Shown piece by piece: positions 17,269-24,961 of a stretch of 64,000 nucleotides of DNA; within the stretch, counting starts at the first letter, position 1; each line of letters begins with the position of its first letter. The position numbers were made by a program, and so were the translations under genes. The stretch is from Mediterraneibacter hominis (lineage in GTDB: Bacteria > Bacillota > Clostridia > Lachnospirales > Lachnospiraceae), in assembly GCF_014287475.1 (NCBI RefSeq), contig NZ_JACOPF010000001.1, positions 1,240,001 to 1,304,000 of the forward strand. Reading direction: 5' to 3'. Below the pieces are notes generated by a model. The model did no database searches and was not told the DNA's origin. It was given only the letters and a program-made list of their open reading frames with translations.

Positions 17269-18990
17269 TTGCATACGTTAAAATGTTTTATAAAATATTA
17301 CAGTCCTTACAAGATTGTATTCTTCATTGATTTATTCTGCGCTGCTATGATTAGCTTTGTAGATCTGGCATATCCGCAGATCCTCCGTACACTGACAAAT
17401 ACTCTGTTTACAGAAAGCCGCGCCGTAATATTAAAAGCTCTAGTACCGATTGCACTTGCCCTGTTTCTAATGTACGTAGTCCAGAGTCTCTGTAAATATT
17501 ACGTAAGCTATCAAGGGCATATGATGGGGGCTCATATGGAAAGAGATATGCGCCAGCAGCTCTTTGAGCACTATGAGCGCCTTTCTTTTTCTTACTACGA
17601 TCAGCACAATTCCGGGCAGATGATGAGTAAGCTTGTATCCGACCTGTTCGATATTTCCGAATTTGCACATCACGGGCCAGAGAATTTATTTATCTCTTTA
17701 ATAAAAATCGTTGGTTCTTTTATCTTCCTGTTTCTTATTAACTGGCGGCTTGCTATTCCACTCCTATTTTTAGTTTTGTGTATGTTTCTGTTTTCTTTCA
17801 GTCAGAATAAACGCATGCAGGCAACCTTTATGGAAAACCGACGTAAAATTGGAGACGTCAACGCCAGTCTACAGGACACATTAGCAGGCATCCGGGTGGT
17901 ACAGTCTTTTGCCAATGAGGAAATCGAGCGTAAAAAATTTCGGAAAAGCAACCACGGTTTCCTTATATCCAAGCGTGCAAACTATAGCTGTATGGGCAGC
18001 TTTATGGGATGGAATCTATTCTTCCAGGGTATGATGTATCTCGTCACCCTTGTATTCGGAGGGTATCTGATTGCAAAAGGACAGATGCACGCTGCTGATC
18101 TCGCAATGTACGCACTTTATATAGGTATATTTATCAATCCCATCCAAATCCTGGTAGAGCTTACAGAAATGATGCAGAAGGGTCTGTCTGGATTCCGCCG
18201 TTTCTTAGATGTTATCGAAACACAGCCTGACATTCAGGATGCAGAGGATGCACAGCCCCTCGACAATGTGCTCGGCAGAGTTTCCTACGAGGATGTTTCT
18301 TTTCATTATAGTGATGATGATACGGCCGTATTATCCCACGTATCGTTTCAGATCCCTGCCGGAAAATCCATCGCTTTAGTCGGCCCCTCTGGAAGTGGAA
18401 AGACAACGATCTGCTCTCTTCTCCCTCGTTTTTATGACGTATCCGGCGGACGGATCACCATTGACGGAAAGGATGTGCGGACTTTGACACTTAAAAGCCT
18501 GCGCGATCAAATCGGAATTGTACAGCAGGATGTATATCTGTTTTGCGGAACCATCAAAGAAAATATCGCATATGGAAAACCGGAGGCTTCTATGGAAGAG
18601 ATCATTGCCGCGGCAAAAAAGGCGAATATCCATGGCTTTATTGAAGAACTCCCAGATGGATATGATACATTTGTCGGGGAACGAGGCACCCGTCTCTCTG
18701 GTGGTCAGAAGCAGCGTATCTCCATTGCACGTGTTTTCTTAAAGAATCCGCCAATCCTTATCTTAGATGAAGCAACCAGCGCTCTGGACAATGAAAGCGA
18801 ACGCTTTATTCAGCAAAGTTTGGAAGAACTTGCTAAAAACAGAACTACGATCACTATTGCCCACCGTCTCTCTACCATTAAGCATGCGGATGAAATTATT
18901 GTCATTACAGAAGACGGCATAGCAGAACGTGGAACGCATGAAACCCTACTAAAAAAAGACGGTATTTACGCGCATTACTACAATATGTAA
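17269..18990 (+). CDS. ABC exporter, fused membrane and ATPase domains
   Basis: 573 residues. Half-transporter that dimerises to export lipids, drugs or peptides. Six membrane helices fill residues 1-310; the ATPase has Walker A GPSGSGKTT, signature LSGGQKQR, Walker B ILILDEATSALD and switch IAHRLST. The start is TTG at 17269, supported by AAAGGAG seven bases upstream. The 3' end overlaps the convergent exchanger gene by 13 bases, so antisense interference is possible. Substrate not deducible. Confidence 0.93.
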   Translation: MHTLKCFIKYYSPYKIVFFIDLFCAAMISFVDLAYPQILRTLTNTLFTESRAVILKALVPIALALFLMYVVQSLCKYYVSYQGHMMGAHMERDMRQQLFEHYERLSFSYYDQHNSGQMMSKLVSDLFDISEFAHHGPENLFISLIKIVGSFIFLFLINWRLAIPLLFLVLCMFLFSFSQNKRMQATFMENRRKIGDVNASLQDTLAGIRVVQSFANEEIERKKFRKSNHGFLISKRANYSCMGSFMGWNLFFQGMMYLVTLVFGGYLIAKGQMHAADLAMYALYIGIFINPIQILVELTEMMQKGLSGFRRFLDVIETQPDIQDAEDAQPLDNVLGRVSYEDVSFHYSDDDTAVLSHVSFQIPAGKSIALVGPSGSGKTTICSLLPRFYDVSGGRITIDGKDVRTLTLKSLRDQIGIVQQDVYLFCGTIKENIAYGKPEASMEEIIAAAKKANIHGFIEELPDGYDTFVGERGTRLSGGQKQRISIARVFLKNPPILILDEATSALDNESERFIQQSLEELAKNRTTITIAHRLSTIKHADEIIVITEDGIAERGTHETLLKKDGIYAHYYNM

Positions 18991-19928
18991 TCTCGGTTTA
19001 AAACCAGAAGATATCCTATATAGAAAAGTACCAAAAGCACCCCCTGCCCTCTGGCTGTCTTTTTCTTTAAGACTGCCGGAAGGCACAGTGTCACTAAAAC
19101 CAAAGCCACAAAAGGCAAATCCAGACGCATAACTGTATCTGGATAATGGATCGGATGTATAAGGGAGGACAGACCTCCGACCAGAACAAAATTCAGAATA
19201 TCTGCACCGATAATATTTCCAAGAGACAGCGCCGCATGTCTCTTTTTTATTGCTATAAGGGAAGTAATCAATTCCGGCAGCGAGGTACCTGCCGCCACAA
19301 ATACCAGTGCAATCACGACTTCCGGAACCCCTAGCCTGTGTGCAAGCTGAGGCCCTGTATCCACCAGCACAGAAGCTCCTATATAAATCAATACTGCTTC
19401 CATTACAACCCGTATCCAGTCACTTGTCTGAAATGGTTCCTCTAAGAATGTCTCCTCCTGCTTTGTCATTCGTTTTTTTATATTCCACAGGTAATATATA
19501 CAGAGTCCAAAAAGTACTACTCCCGAGACACCAGGCAGCCCTCCAAATAGAAATCCGCTGACAGCATAGATAAGAAAAGCTGCTGATAGAATCCCTGCAT
19601 TCCATATCAGATTTTGTCTCTCGCCTTCCTTTATCTCCATGGGACGAAGAAGCAGCAGAATTCCAGCAATCATTCCCGTATTGCACAATATGGAGCCAAG
19701 TGCATTTCCCAGCGCCATATCCGGTAATCCTTTAAAGGAAGCAGTCACTGAAAATAATACCTCTGGAAGTGTTGTGCCAAGACTGACAATCGTCGCTCCT
19801 ATCAGTACCTCCGGTACATGGAAATGTTTTGCTATCCGAACTGCACTGTCCACAAACAGACTGCTGCCCCACACCAAAAACACCATTCCCATAATAAACA
19901 GTAATACTTCAGAACCTAAACCTGTCAC
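18978..19928 (-). CDS. calcium/sodium antiporter (CaCA family, YrbG-like)
   Basis: 316 residues, about ten membrane segments in two inverted halves, each with the alpha-repeat motif: ATIVSLGTTLPEVLFS and VFVAAGTSLPELITS, the latter followed by GNIIGADILNFVLVGG. Exchanges Ca2+ for Na+ or H+ across the cytoplasmic membrane. The start is GTG at 19928, six bases after GGAGGGGGTGA; an ATG in another frame overlaps it but stops at once. Monocistronic. Confidence 0.92.
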   Translation of the reverse strand: MTGLGSEVLLFIMGMVFLVWGSSLFVDSAVRIAKHFHVPEVLIGATIVSLGTTLPEVLFSVTASFKGLPDMALGNALGSILCNTGMIAGILLLLRPMEIKEGERQNLIWNAGILSAAFLIYAVSGFLFGGLPGVSGVVLFGLCIYYLWNIKKRMTKQEETFLEEPFQTSDWIRVVMEAVLIYIGASVLVDTGPQLAHRLGVPEVVIALVFVAAGTSLPELITSLIAIKKRHAALSLGNIIGADILNFVLVGGLSSLIHPIHYPDTVMRLDLPFVALVLVTLCLPAVLKKKTARGQGVLLVLFYIGYLLVLNRDYIL

Positions 19929-20022
19929 ATTTTCACCCCCTCCACTGATTATATGATTCCAGCGATAGTTTTATGTCAAATATATATTTTCAGAATATAG
20001 TAGTGAAAAAGGCATATTGGTT

Positions 20023-20643
20023 ATGATTGATATTTTTCTGCTTGCCCCTACGCTCTGTCTGGACACATTCATCGCATGTACTGCATATGGAACTGGCGGT
20101 ATCAAATTTTCCTGGAAACAGATTCTGCTCCTAAATGGAGTCTGTTCGTCTTTCCTTGGCGTCTCTCTTTTATTTGGAAGGCTCATTGATTACTGGGTTC
20201 CGGAAAGCTTTACAAAAGGAGTCTGTTTCTTTACACTTCTTTTTCTGGGAATTCTTAAGCTTACTGATTCCAGTATACGCGGTTATTTAAAAGCACATAA
20301 ACAAATGCATAAGGATATCCATTTTACCCTTTCCAGCCTGCATTTTATTATCAATATTTATGGAAATCCGATAGAGGCAGACCGTGACTACAACAAAACA
20401 CTTTCTTGGAAAGAGACCTTTTTCTTCTCTCTTGCCATGTCCCTGGATAGTCTGGTAATTGGCACAATGGCTGCATTTATGAAGCTGTCTGTACCGCTGA
20501 CAGTTCTGTGTACATTTCTGTTTGGAGAAACAGCCGCCCATACAGGGCTCCTGATCGGCCGCAAGATTGGAGAAAAATTCCGCTTGGATCTCTCCTTTGT
20601 CGCAGGTATTTTTCTTGTCATCCTCGCATTTACAAAGCTCTGA
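20023..20643 (+). CDS. YtaF/MntP-like membrane protein
   Basis: 206 residues, six membrane segments in two repeats, each with a conserved Asp motif (LCLDTFIACTAYG near the start; MSLDSLVIGTMAAF in the second half). This is the DUF204 fold shared by the manganese exporter MntP and the sporulation membrane protein YtaF; the length and the long central cytoplasmic loop favour YtaF. The ATG at 20023 is chosen over TTG 20017 because AAAAAGG is better spaced. Function is a guess within the family. Confidence 0.75.
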   Translation: MIDIFLLAPTLCLDTFIACTAYGTGGIKFSWKQILLLNGVCSSFLGVSLLFGRLIDYWVPESFTKGVCFFTLLFLGILKLTDSSIRGYLKAHKQMHKDIHFTLSSLHFIINIYGNPIEADRDYNKTLSWKETFFFSLAMSLDSLVIGTMAAFMKLSVPLTVLCTFLFGETAAHTGLLIGRKIGEKFRLDLSFVAGIFLVILAFTKL

Positions 20644-20649
20644 ATCTAT

Positions 20650-20690
20650 AAAAAGCAGGCAGGATATTCCTTTTTAAGAAATATCCTGCC
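20650..20690 (-). terminator. terminator of the aldo/keto reductase gene
   Basis: GGCAGGATATT pairs with AATATCCTGCC across an 11-base loop (20658-20690). On the minus strand the stem is followed within three bases by TTTTT; on the plus strand there is no T run. Confidence 0.8.
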
Positions 20691-20717
20691 CCTGTCTGTA
20701 AGCCCCCGCCTGTCCTT

Positions 20718-21848
20718 TTACCCTTCTAAAGCTGCTGCTACTTTTTTCAGCTCCTCCCGAATAGAAATATGCTGCGGACAGACCTTCTCACATTTTCCAC
20801 ACGCAATACATGCGGACGCTTTCTTCCAGCCATGCCCATCTGTATTCCACGTATATTTGTTCCTCGCTCCGCCTAAATCTCCATACATACTGTAAATATT
20901 ATATGCCTGGAAGGAACCATAGATTGCGATATGCTGCGGGCAGCCTTTCATACAGTATGCACACGCTGTACATGGCACCTTCGGAAAGGCGTTAAAAATC
21001 TCTCGCGCTGTTTCTACTGTCTTTTGTTCCTCTGTTGTCAGTGGCTGAAACTCTTTCATATAAGAAAGGTTATCTTCCATCTGCTCCATATTAGACATAC
21101 CAGATAATACCGTAATCACTCCATCCAGCGATGCTGCAAAGCGAATCGCCCAGGAGGACGGAGATGCCTTTGGATTTGCCTGCCTTAAAACCTCTGTCAC
21201 TTCTTTTGGTGGATTCGCCAGAGTGCCGCCTTTGACTGGTTCCATAATAATGATCGGTTTTTGGTGTTTTCGTGCCACTTCATAACACTTTTGTGACTCA
21301 ATTGTCGGATCCTCCCAGTCGGCATAGTTGATCTGTAACTGTACAAATTCCATTTCTGGATGGGCAGTCAATATTTCATCCAGCACCTCTGCCTTGTCAT
21401 GCATAGAAAATCCGAGATGCTTAATCAGCCCCTCTTTTTTCTTCTCTGCCAGAAAGTTCCAAATATCGTAATCATCAAAAAAGTGGGTTCTCTGTTCTCC
21501 TAAATTATGTAATAAATAGAAGTCAAAATACCCTGCTCCTGTGCGCTCAAGAGAGGTATAAAACATCTGTTCTGCTTCTTCTCTGTTCTTCGCCCCTGCC
21601 CATGCCGGAAGCTTTGTCGCAAGCATAAACTTTTCACGCGGATACCTGTCCACCAGTGCTTTTTTGATTGCTTTTTCTGATTCTCCGTTATTGTATCCAT
21701 ACGCCGTGTCGAAATAATAGAATCCTTCTTCTAAAAATCTGTCTACCATTGCTTTTGTCTGCTCTATATCAATGGCATTGTCTTTCATTGGCAGACGCAT
21801 CAGTCCAAACCCCAGCTTCGGAATCTTTTCTCCGAGATATTGTTCCAT
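20718..21848 (-). CDS. aldo/keto reductase with C-terminal 2x[4Fe-4S] domain
   Basis: 376 residues. An NAD(P)H-dependent aldo/keto reductase barrel (GFGLMRLPM, FDTAYGYNNGE with catalytic Asp and Tyr, ATKLPAW with Lys, YLLHNL with His) joined to a ferredoxin-like tail with CTACAYCMKGCP and CIACGKCEKVCP. The tail suggests electron exchange with ferredoxin. Such fusions are common in strict anaerobes; substrate unknown. The ATG at 21848 has AAGGAG eight bases upstream; the GTG three codons earlier does not. Confidence 0.92.
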   Translation of the reverse strand: MEQYLGEKIPKLGFGLMRLPMKDNAIDIEQTKAMVDRFLEEGFYYFDTAYGYNNGESEKAIKKALVDRYPREKFMLATKLPAWAGAKNREEAEQMFYTSLERTGAGYFDFYLLHNLGEQRTHFFDDYDIWNFLAEKKKEGLIKHLGFSMHDKAEVLDEILTAHPEMEFVQLQINYADWEDPTIESQKCYEVARKHQKPIIIMEPVKGGTLANPPKEVTEVLRQANPKASPSSWAIRFAASLDGVITVLSGMSNMEQMEDNLSYMKEFQPLTTEEQKTVETAREIFNAFPKVPCTACAYCMKGCPQHIAIYGSFQAYNIYSMYGDLGGARNKYTWNTDGHGWKKASACIACGKCEKVCPQHISIREELKKVAAALEG

Positions 21849-21902
21849 AAAATCCACTCCTTTCCTTCTTCCTTTATTATAAACTCTGGAGCCAGCTCCA
21901 TG

Positions 21903-22469
21903 TCAATTCATTTTTACATTCAAAAAACATTCCTCATCGTGAGAAAAAATCACGCCCACTGCCTGCATATACGCGTAGATAATCGTTGTACCTACAAATT
22001 TCATTCCACGTCTTTTCAAATCTTTAGATACTGCATCGGACAAAGGAGAGCTTGACTTTCCCATTTCATAAATCACCTCTCCGTTCGTCCAATGCCAGAG
22101 ATAATCGGAAAAGCTACCGTATTCCTCCTGTAGTCTGCGAAACACCTTCGCATTATTTACAGCGGCCTGAATTTTCAGACGGTTTCGTATAATCTCTGGA
22201 TTCTCTATAAGACTTGCTATCTTCTTCTCGTCATAAGTACAAACCGTCTCTAAGTCGAAATCATCGAATGCTTTCCGAAACGCCTCCCGTTTATTCAATA
22301 CACACTCCCATGACAGTCCTGCCTGAAAAGATTCCAGTACCAGCATTTCAAACAATTTGTGATCGTCATATACCGGAACGCCCCATTCAGCATCATGGTA
22401 GTGTATATACTTTTCATTTTTAGGGTTCGCCCACCAGCATCTTGACTTTCCATCTTTCCATCTCATCAT
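21903..22469 (-). CDS. tag: DNA-3-methyladenine glycosylase I
   Basis: 188 residues from the ATG-ATG pair at 22469; a TTG 15 codons upstream is possible but unlike the family. It removes 3-methyladenine from alkylated DNA. The Tag zinc site is present: Cys in SRCWW and His in YHDAEWG at the N-terminus, His and Cys in SHDEEC near the C-terminus. FQAGLSWECVLNKREAFRKAF and FVGTTIIYAYMQAVG are family blocks. Single gene with a consensus promoter. Confidence 0.93.
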   Translation of the reverse strand: MMRWKDGKSRCWWANPKNEKYIHYHDAEWGVPVYDDHKLFEMLVLESFQAGLSWECVLNKREAFRKAFDDFDLETVCTYDEKKIASLIENPEIIRNRLKIQAAVNNAKVFRRLQEEYGSFSDYLWHWTNGEVIYEMGKSSSPLSDAVSKDLKRRGMKFVGTTIIYAYMQAVGVIFSHDEECFLNVKMN

Positions 22470-22538
22470 ATATCTTCTTTCTCCCTGTAATATGTTTTCC
22501 TCAGTTAGATTCAAAGGTTCCTTTGTCTCTTCATCATT

Positions 22539-22567
22539 ATAACCACCGGTGCTTCTACTTTCAACTA
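22539..22567 (-). promoter_or_regulatory. tag promoter
   Basis: Minus strand TTGAAA (22562-22567), exactly 17 bases, TATAAT (22539-22544). Near-consensus. Confidence 0.75.
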
Positions 22568-22865
22568 GCCTCTGAAAAACTCCTCTGTCAAAGCGCTTTC
22601 GTATCTCTTCTAAACTTAAATTTTTCTAACTTCCTCAAGCATTTTCTAGGCCATACAGACTGTGCATCATACAGCCGCAATCTTAATTCTCTCTTTTCCT
22701 CTGCAATATATGTGATTGTACCTCAAAACCGTACTTTCCTTCTGTATATTCCTGTATCATTCTATAGTTCACACACTCTCTTGGTTTATACACCGCAGAA
22801 CTCTTCACGGTCTTATCAAGTGGTACCTCGTTTTCTCTCCACACCAAACTCCACTTTTATATTAA
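22568..22865. other. gene-free region upstream of tag
   Basis: No plausible gene or RNA seen. A near-palindrome TCAAAGCGCTTTCG (22591-22604) resembles a CcpA cre box and lies 24 bases upstream of the tag -35. The rest is unremarkable A+T-rich DNA between tag and the end of the methyltransferase gene. Confidence 0.4.
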
Positions 22866-24242
22866 TTATGCCACCAGGATTTCATGGGACAAAAGCATGA
22901 TACTTTCCACATGCACCGTCTGGCAAAATTGATCTACAGCCACGCATTTTTCTACTTTATATCCCTTCGCCTGTATCATTTCCAGATCTCTTGCCAGACT
23001 AGTCACCTTACAGGATATATATACAATCTTTTCTACCCCGTAATCTAATATTTTCGGCAGTGTCTTTGGATGAATCCCATCTCTTGGTGGATCCAGTACA
23101 ATGACATCCGGCTTTTCTTCGATTTCATCCAGTACCTTAAATACATCTCCTGCTATAAATTTACAATTGGACAGCCCATTATGCGCCGCATTCTCCCGCG
23201 CCGCTTCCACCGCTTCTCTGACAATCTCTACGCCGATCACCTTTTTTGCCACAGGCGCGAGAAGCTGCGCGATTGTCCCGGTTCCACTGAATAAGTCAAA
23301 CACTGTCATATCCTGAATATCCCCGATATACTCTCGTACCGTACTGTATAAGACTTCCGCAGCCTTTGAATTTGGCTGGAAAAATGAAAACGGCGTTACT
23401 TTAAATTCTAAGTTCAGCAGCTTCTCATAGAAATACTCCTGTCCATATAAAACCCTTGTCTCATCACTCTGCACTACATCTGAAAGTGAATCATTCACAA
23501 TGTGCAGAATCCCGACAATCCGCCCTTTTAATTCCAGTTCCAAAAGTGCTTGGACAAGAGGCTGCAGATCTAATTCCTCCTGTGACGTCGTCACTAAATT
23601 TACCAGAATCTCCTGCGTATACTCTCCCCTACGCAATAGAAGATGCCTTAGATAACCTATATGCTGCATTTTTTTGTAATAGCTCGTTTTCTTCTCTTTA
23701 AAATATGCAAGCACGCATGACAGAATTTTTGTCATATCCTCATGTACCAGTTTACAGTCTGAAGCAGTCAGCACATCATAGGTGCTTCCCTTTTTATGCA
23801 ACCCCAGAGACAGCGGGCCGTCTTTATATTCATCCCCAAAGGAAAACTCCATCTTATTGCGGTATGCAAACTCCTGCGGAGATGGTTTTATTCCTTCAAA
23901 ACACCAATCCCCTTTTACAGCGTCATCCAGAATTTCTTTTACCTGTCCCGCCTTCATCTTAAGCTGCTCGTCATAGGACATTGTCTGATACATGCATCCC
24001 CCACATTCTGGGAAAATACTACAGACTGGCTCTCTTGTTTCTAAAGGAGATTTTTTCAGCACCTCCAGAAGTCTTCCCTCTGGATTTCCCCGCTTAAATT
24101 TATGGATACAAAACTTGATTTTCTGTCCCGACATCGTATTCTTTACGATTACACATTTTTCTTCCTCCGGTATAGAAACGATTCCCTTGTTGGGAAATTC
24201 TACCTTCTCAACAGTTCCTTCTAATACTTGTCCTTTTTTCAT
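22866..24242 (-). CDS. 23S rRNA (uracil-5-)-methyltransferase, RlmCD/RlmD type
   Basis: 458 residues. SAM-dependent enzyme making m5U in 23S rRNA (or tRNA in some relatives). It has an N-terminal TRAM domain (about 5-65), then iron-sulfur cysteines (CSIFPECGGCMYQ), and a C-terminal Rossmann methyltransferase with DLFSGTGTIAQ, LDPPRDGIHPK and the catalytic Cys in YISCKVTSLARDL. The TRAM domain and cluster place it in the RlmCD group typical of Firmicutes. Which uridine is modified is not visible. Confidence 0.9.
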   Translation of the reverse strand: MKKGQVLEGTVEKVEFPNKGIVSIPEEEKCVIVKNTMSGQKIKFCIHKFKRGNPEGRLLEVLKKSPLETREPVCSIFPECGGCMYQTMSYDEQLKMKAGQVKEILDDAVKGDWCFEGIKPSPQEFAYRNKMEFSFGDEYKDGPLSLGLHKKGSTYDVLTASDCKLVHEDMTKILSCVLAYFKEKKTSYYKKMQHIGYLRHLLLRRGEYTQEILVNLVTTSQEELDLQPLVQALLELELKGRIVGILHIVNDSLSDVVQSDETRVLYGQEYFYEKLLNLEFKVTPFSFFQPNSKAAEVLYSTVREYIGDIQDMTVFDLFSGTGTIAQLLAPVAKKVIGVEIVREAVEAARENAAHNGLSNCKFIAGDVFKVLDEIEEKPDVIVLDPPRDGIHPKTLPKILDYGVEKIVYISCKVTSLARDLEMIQAKGYKVEKCVAVDQFCQTVHVESIMLLSHEILVA

Positions 24243-24277
24243 AGCCTGATGTTCCCTCTTTTATATATTCTACTTCG

Positions 24278-24414
24278 TTACCTTCTCTTTACAAGAGCAC
24301 TTACGGTCGATAAAGAGTAAATTTTGCGTCCTGTTGCGTTACTTTCAATCAGCGTACCACACACATCTTCTTCAGATAGGATAGCTATTCTGTCATAAAA
24401 GCCAACGCTGCCAT
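24278..24414 (-). pseudogene. possible frameshifted small gene or leader peptide
   Basis: Minus strand. AAAGGAG sits six bases before an ATG (24414) that opens only nine codons (MAALAFMTE, stop). In the next frame the sequence continues open for about 40 codons, reading VGFYDRIAILSEEDVCGTL and ending at TAA 24278. A single base change would join the two into a peptide of about 45 residues. It is either a decayed or misread small gene or chance. Not recognised. Confidence 0.25.
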
Positions 24415-24448
24415 ATCTTCACTCCTTTTACAGCAATCATGGCATAAA

Positions 24449-24486
24449 ACAGGCAGGGTGCAGTGTCTTTGACTACATCCTGCCTA
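24449..24486 (-). terminator. terminator of the small membrane-protein gene
   Basis: AGGCAGG and CCTGCCT on the minus strand enclose a 21-base loop, followed by GTTTTAT. Moderate stem. Confidence 0.5.
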
Positions 24487-24512
24487 TATTTTCTTTGTCT
24501 TATTTGAACCTG

Positions 24513-24752
24513 TTACACTTGATCTTCCTCGCTGAAATAATCATCAAAATCATCATCGAAATCGTCTTCAAAATCCTCCAGATAATCTGGTGTAAAGAAC
24601 CGATATACCGCAAAAGCGATGGCTGCCACTGCTGCCACTGCCCCAATAATTGCGAGTACCCAGATTACAGTGTTCTTATGTTTCTCTGATTCATTTCTGT
24701 GTAATAAATCATTTAATTTTGTCTCTGCTATTAATTCTTCTACCTTGCTCAT
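24513..24752 (-). CDS. small single-pass membrane protein with acidic tail
   Basis: 79 residues: a charged helical N-terminus (MSKVEELIAETKLNDLL), one membrane helix (about 28-48, WVLAIIGAVAAVAAIAFAVY) and a strongly acidic C-terminus rich in Asp-Asp-Phe-Asp. An extended -10 (TGTTATAAT, TATAAT at 24803-24808) lies upstream. ATG 24752 and GTG 24761 are both possible; the ATG is preferred, with AAAGGA ten bases away. Not recognised as a family of known function. Confidence 0.65.
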   Translation of the reverse strand: MSKVEELIAETKLNDLLHRNESEKHKNTVIWVLAIIGAVAAVAAIAFAVYRFFTPDYLEDFEDDFDDDFDDYFSEEDQV

Positions 24753-24961
24753 GCTATTCACGTCCTTTCCCCTGTCCTGCCGACAATGGTTTACTTTCTG
24801 TTATTATAACACTATCATTTTCAGATTACTACTAATTTATGCCAAAATCTCAATTATATTTTGTTCATTTCTATAGTTTGTATCAGCACACAAGGCAGAC
24901 AAGCAATACCGTCCTATCCGCATATAGAAAATAAATCTGTCGCCTCAAATGAAAAGCAGGA

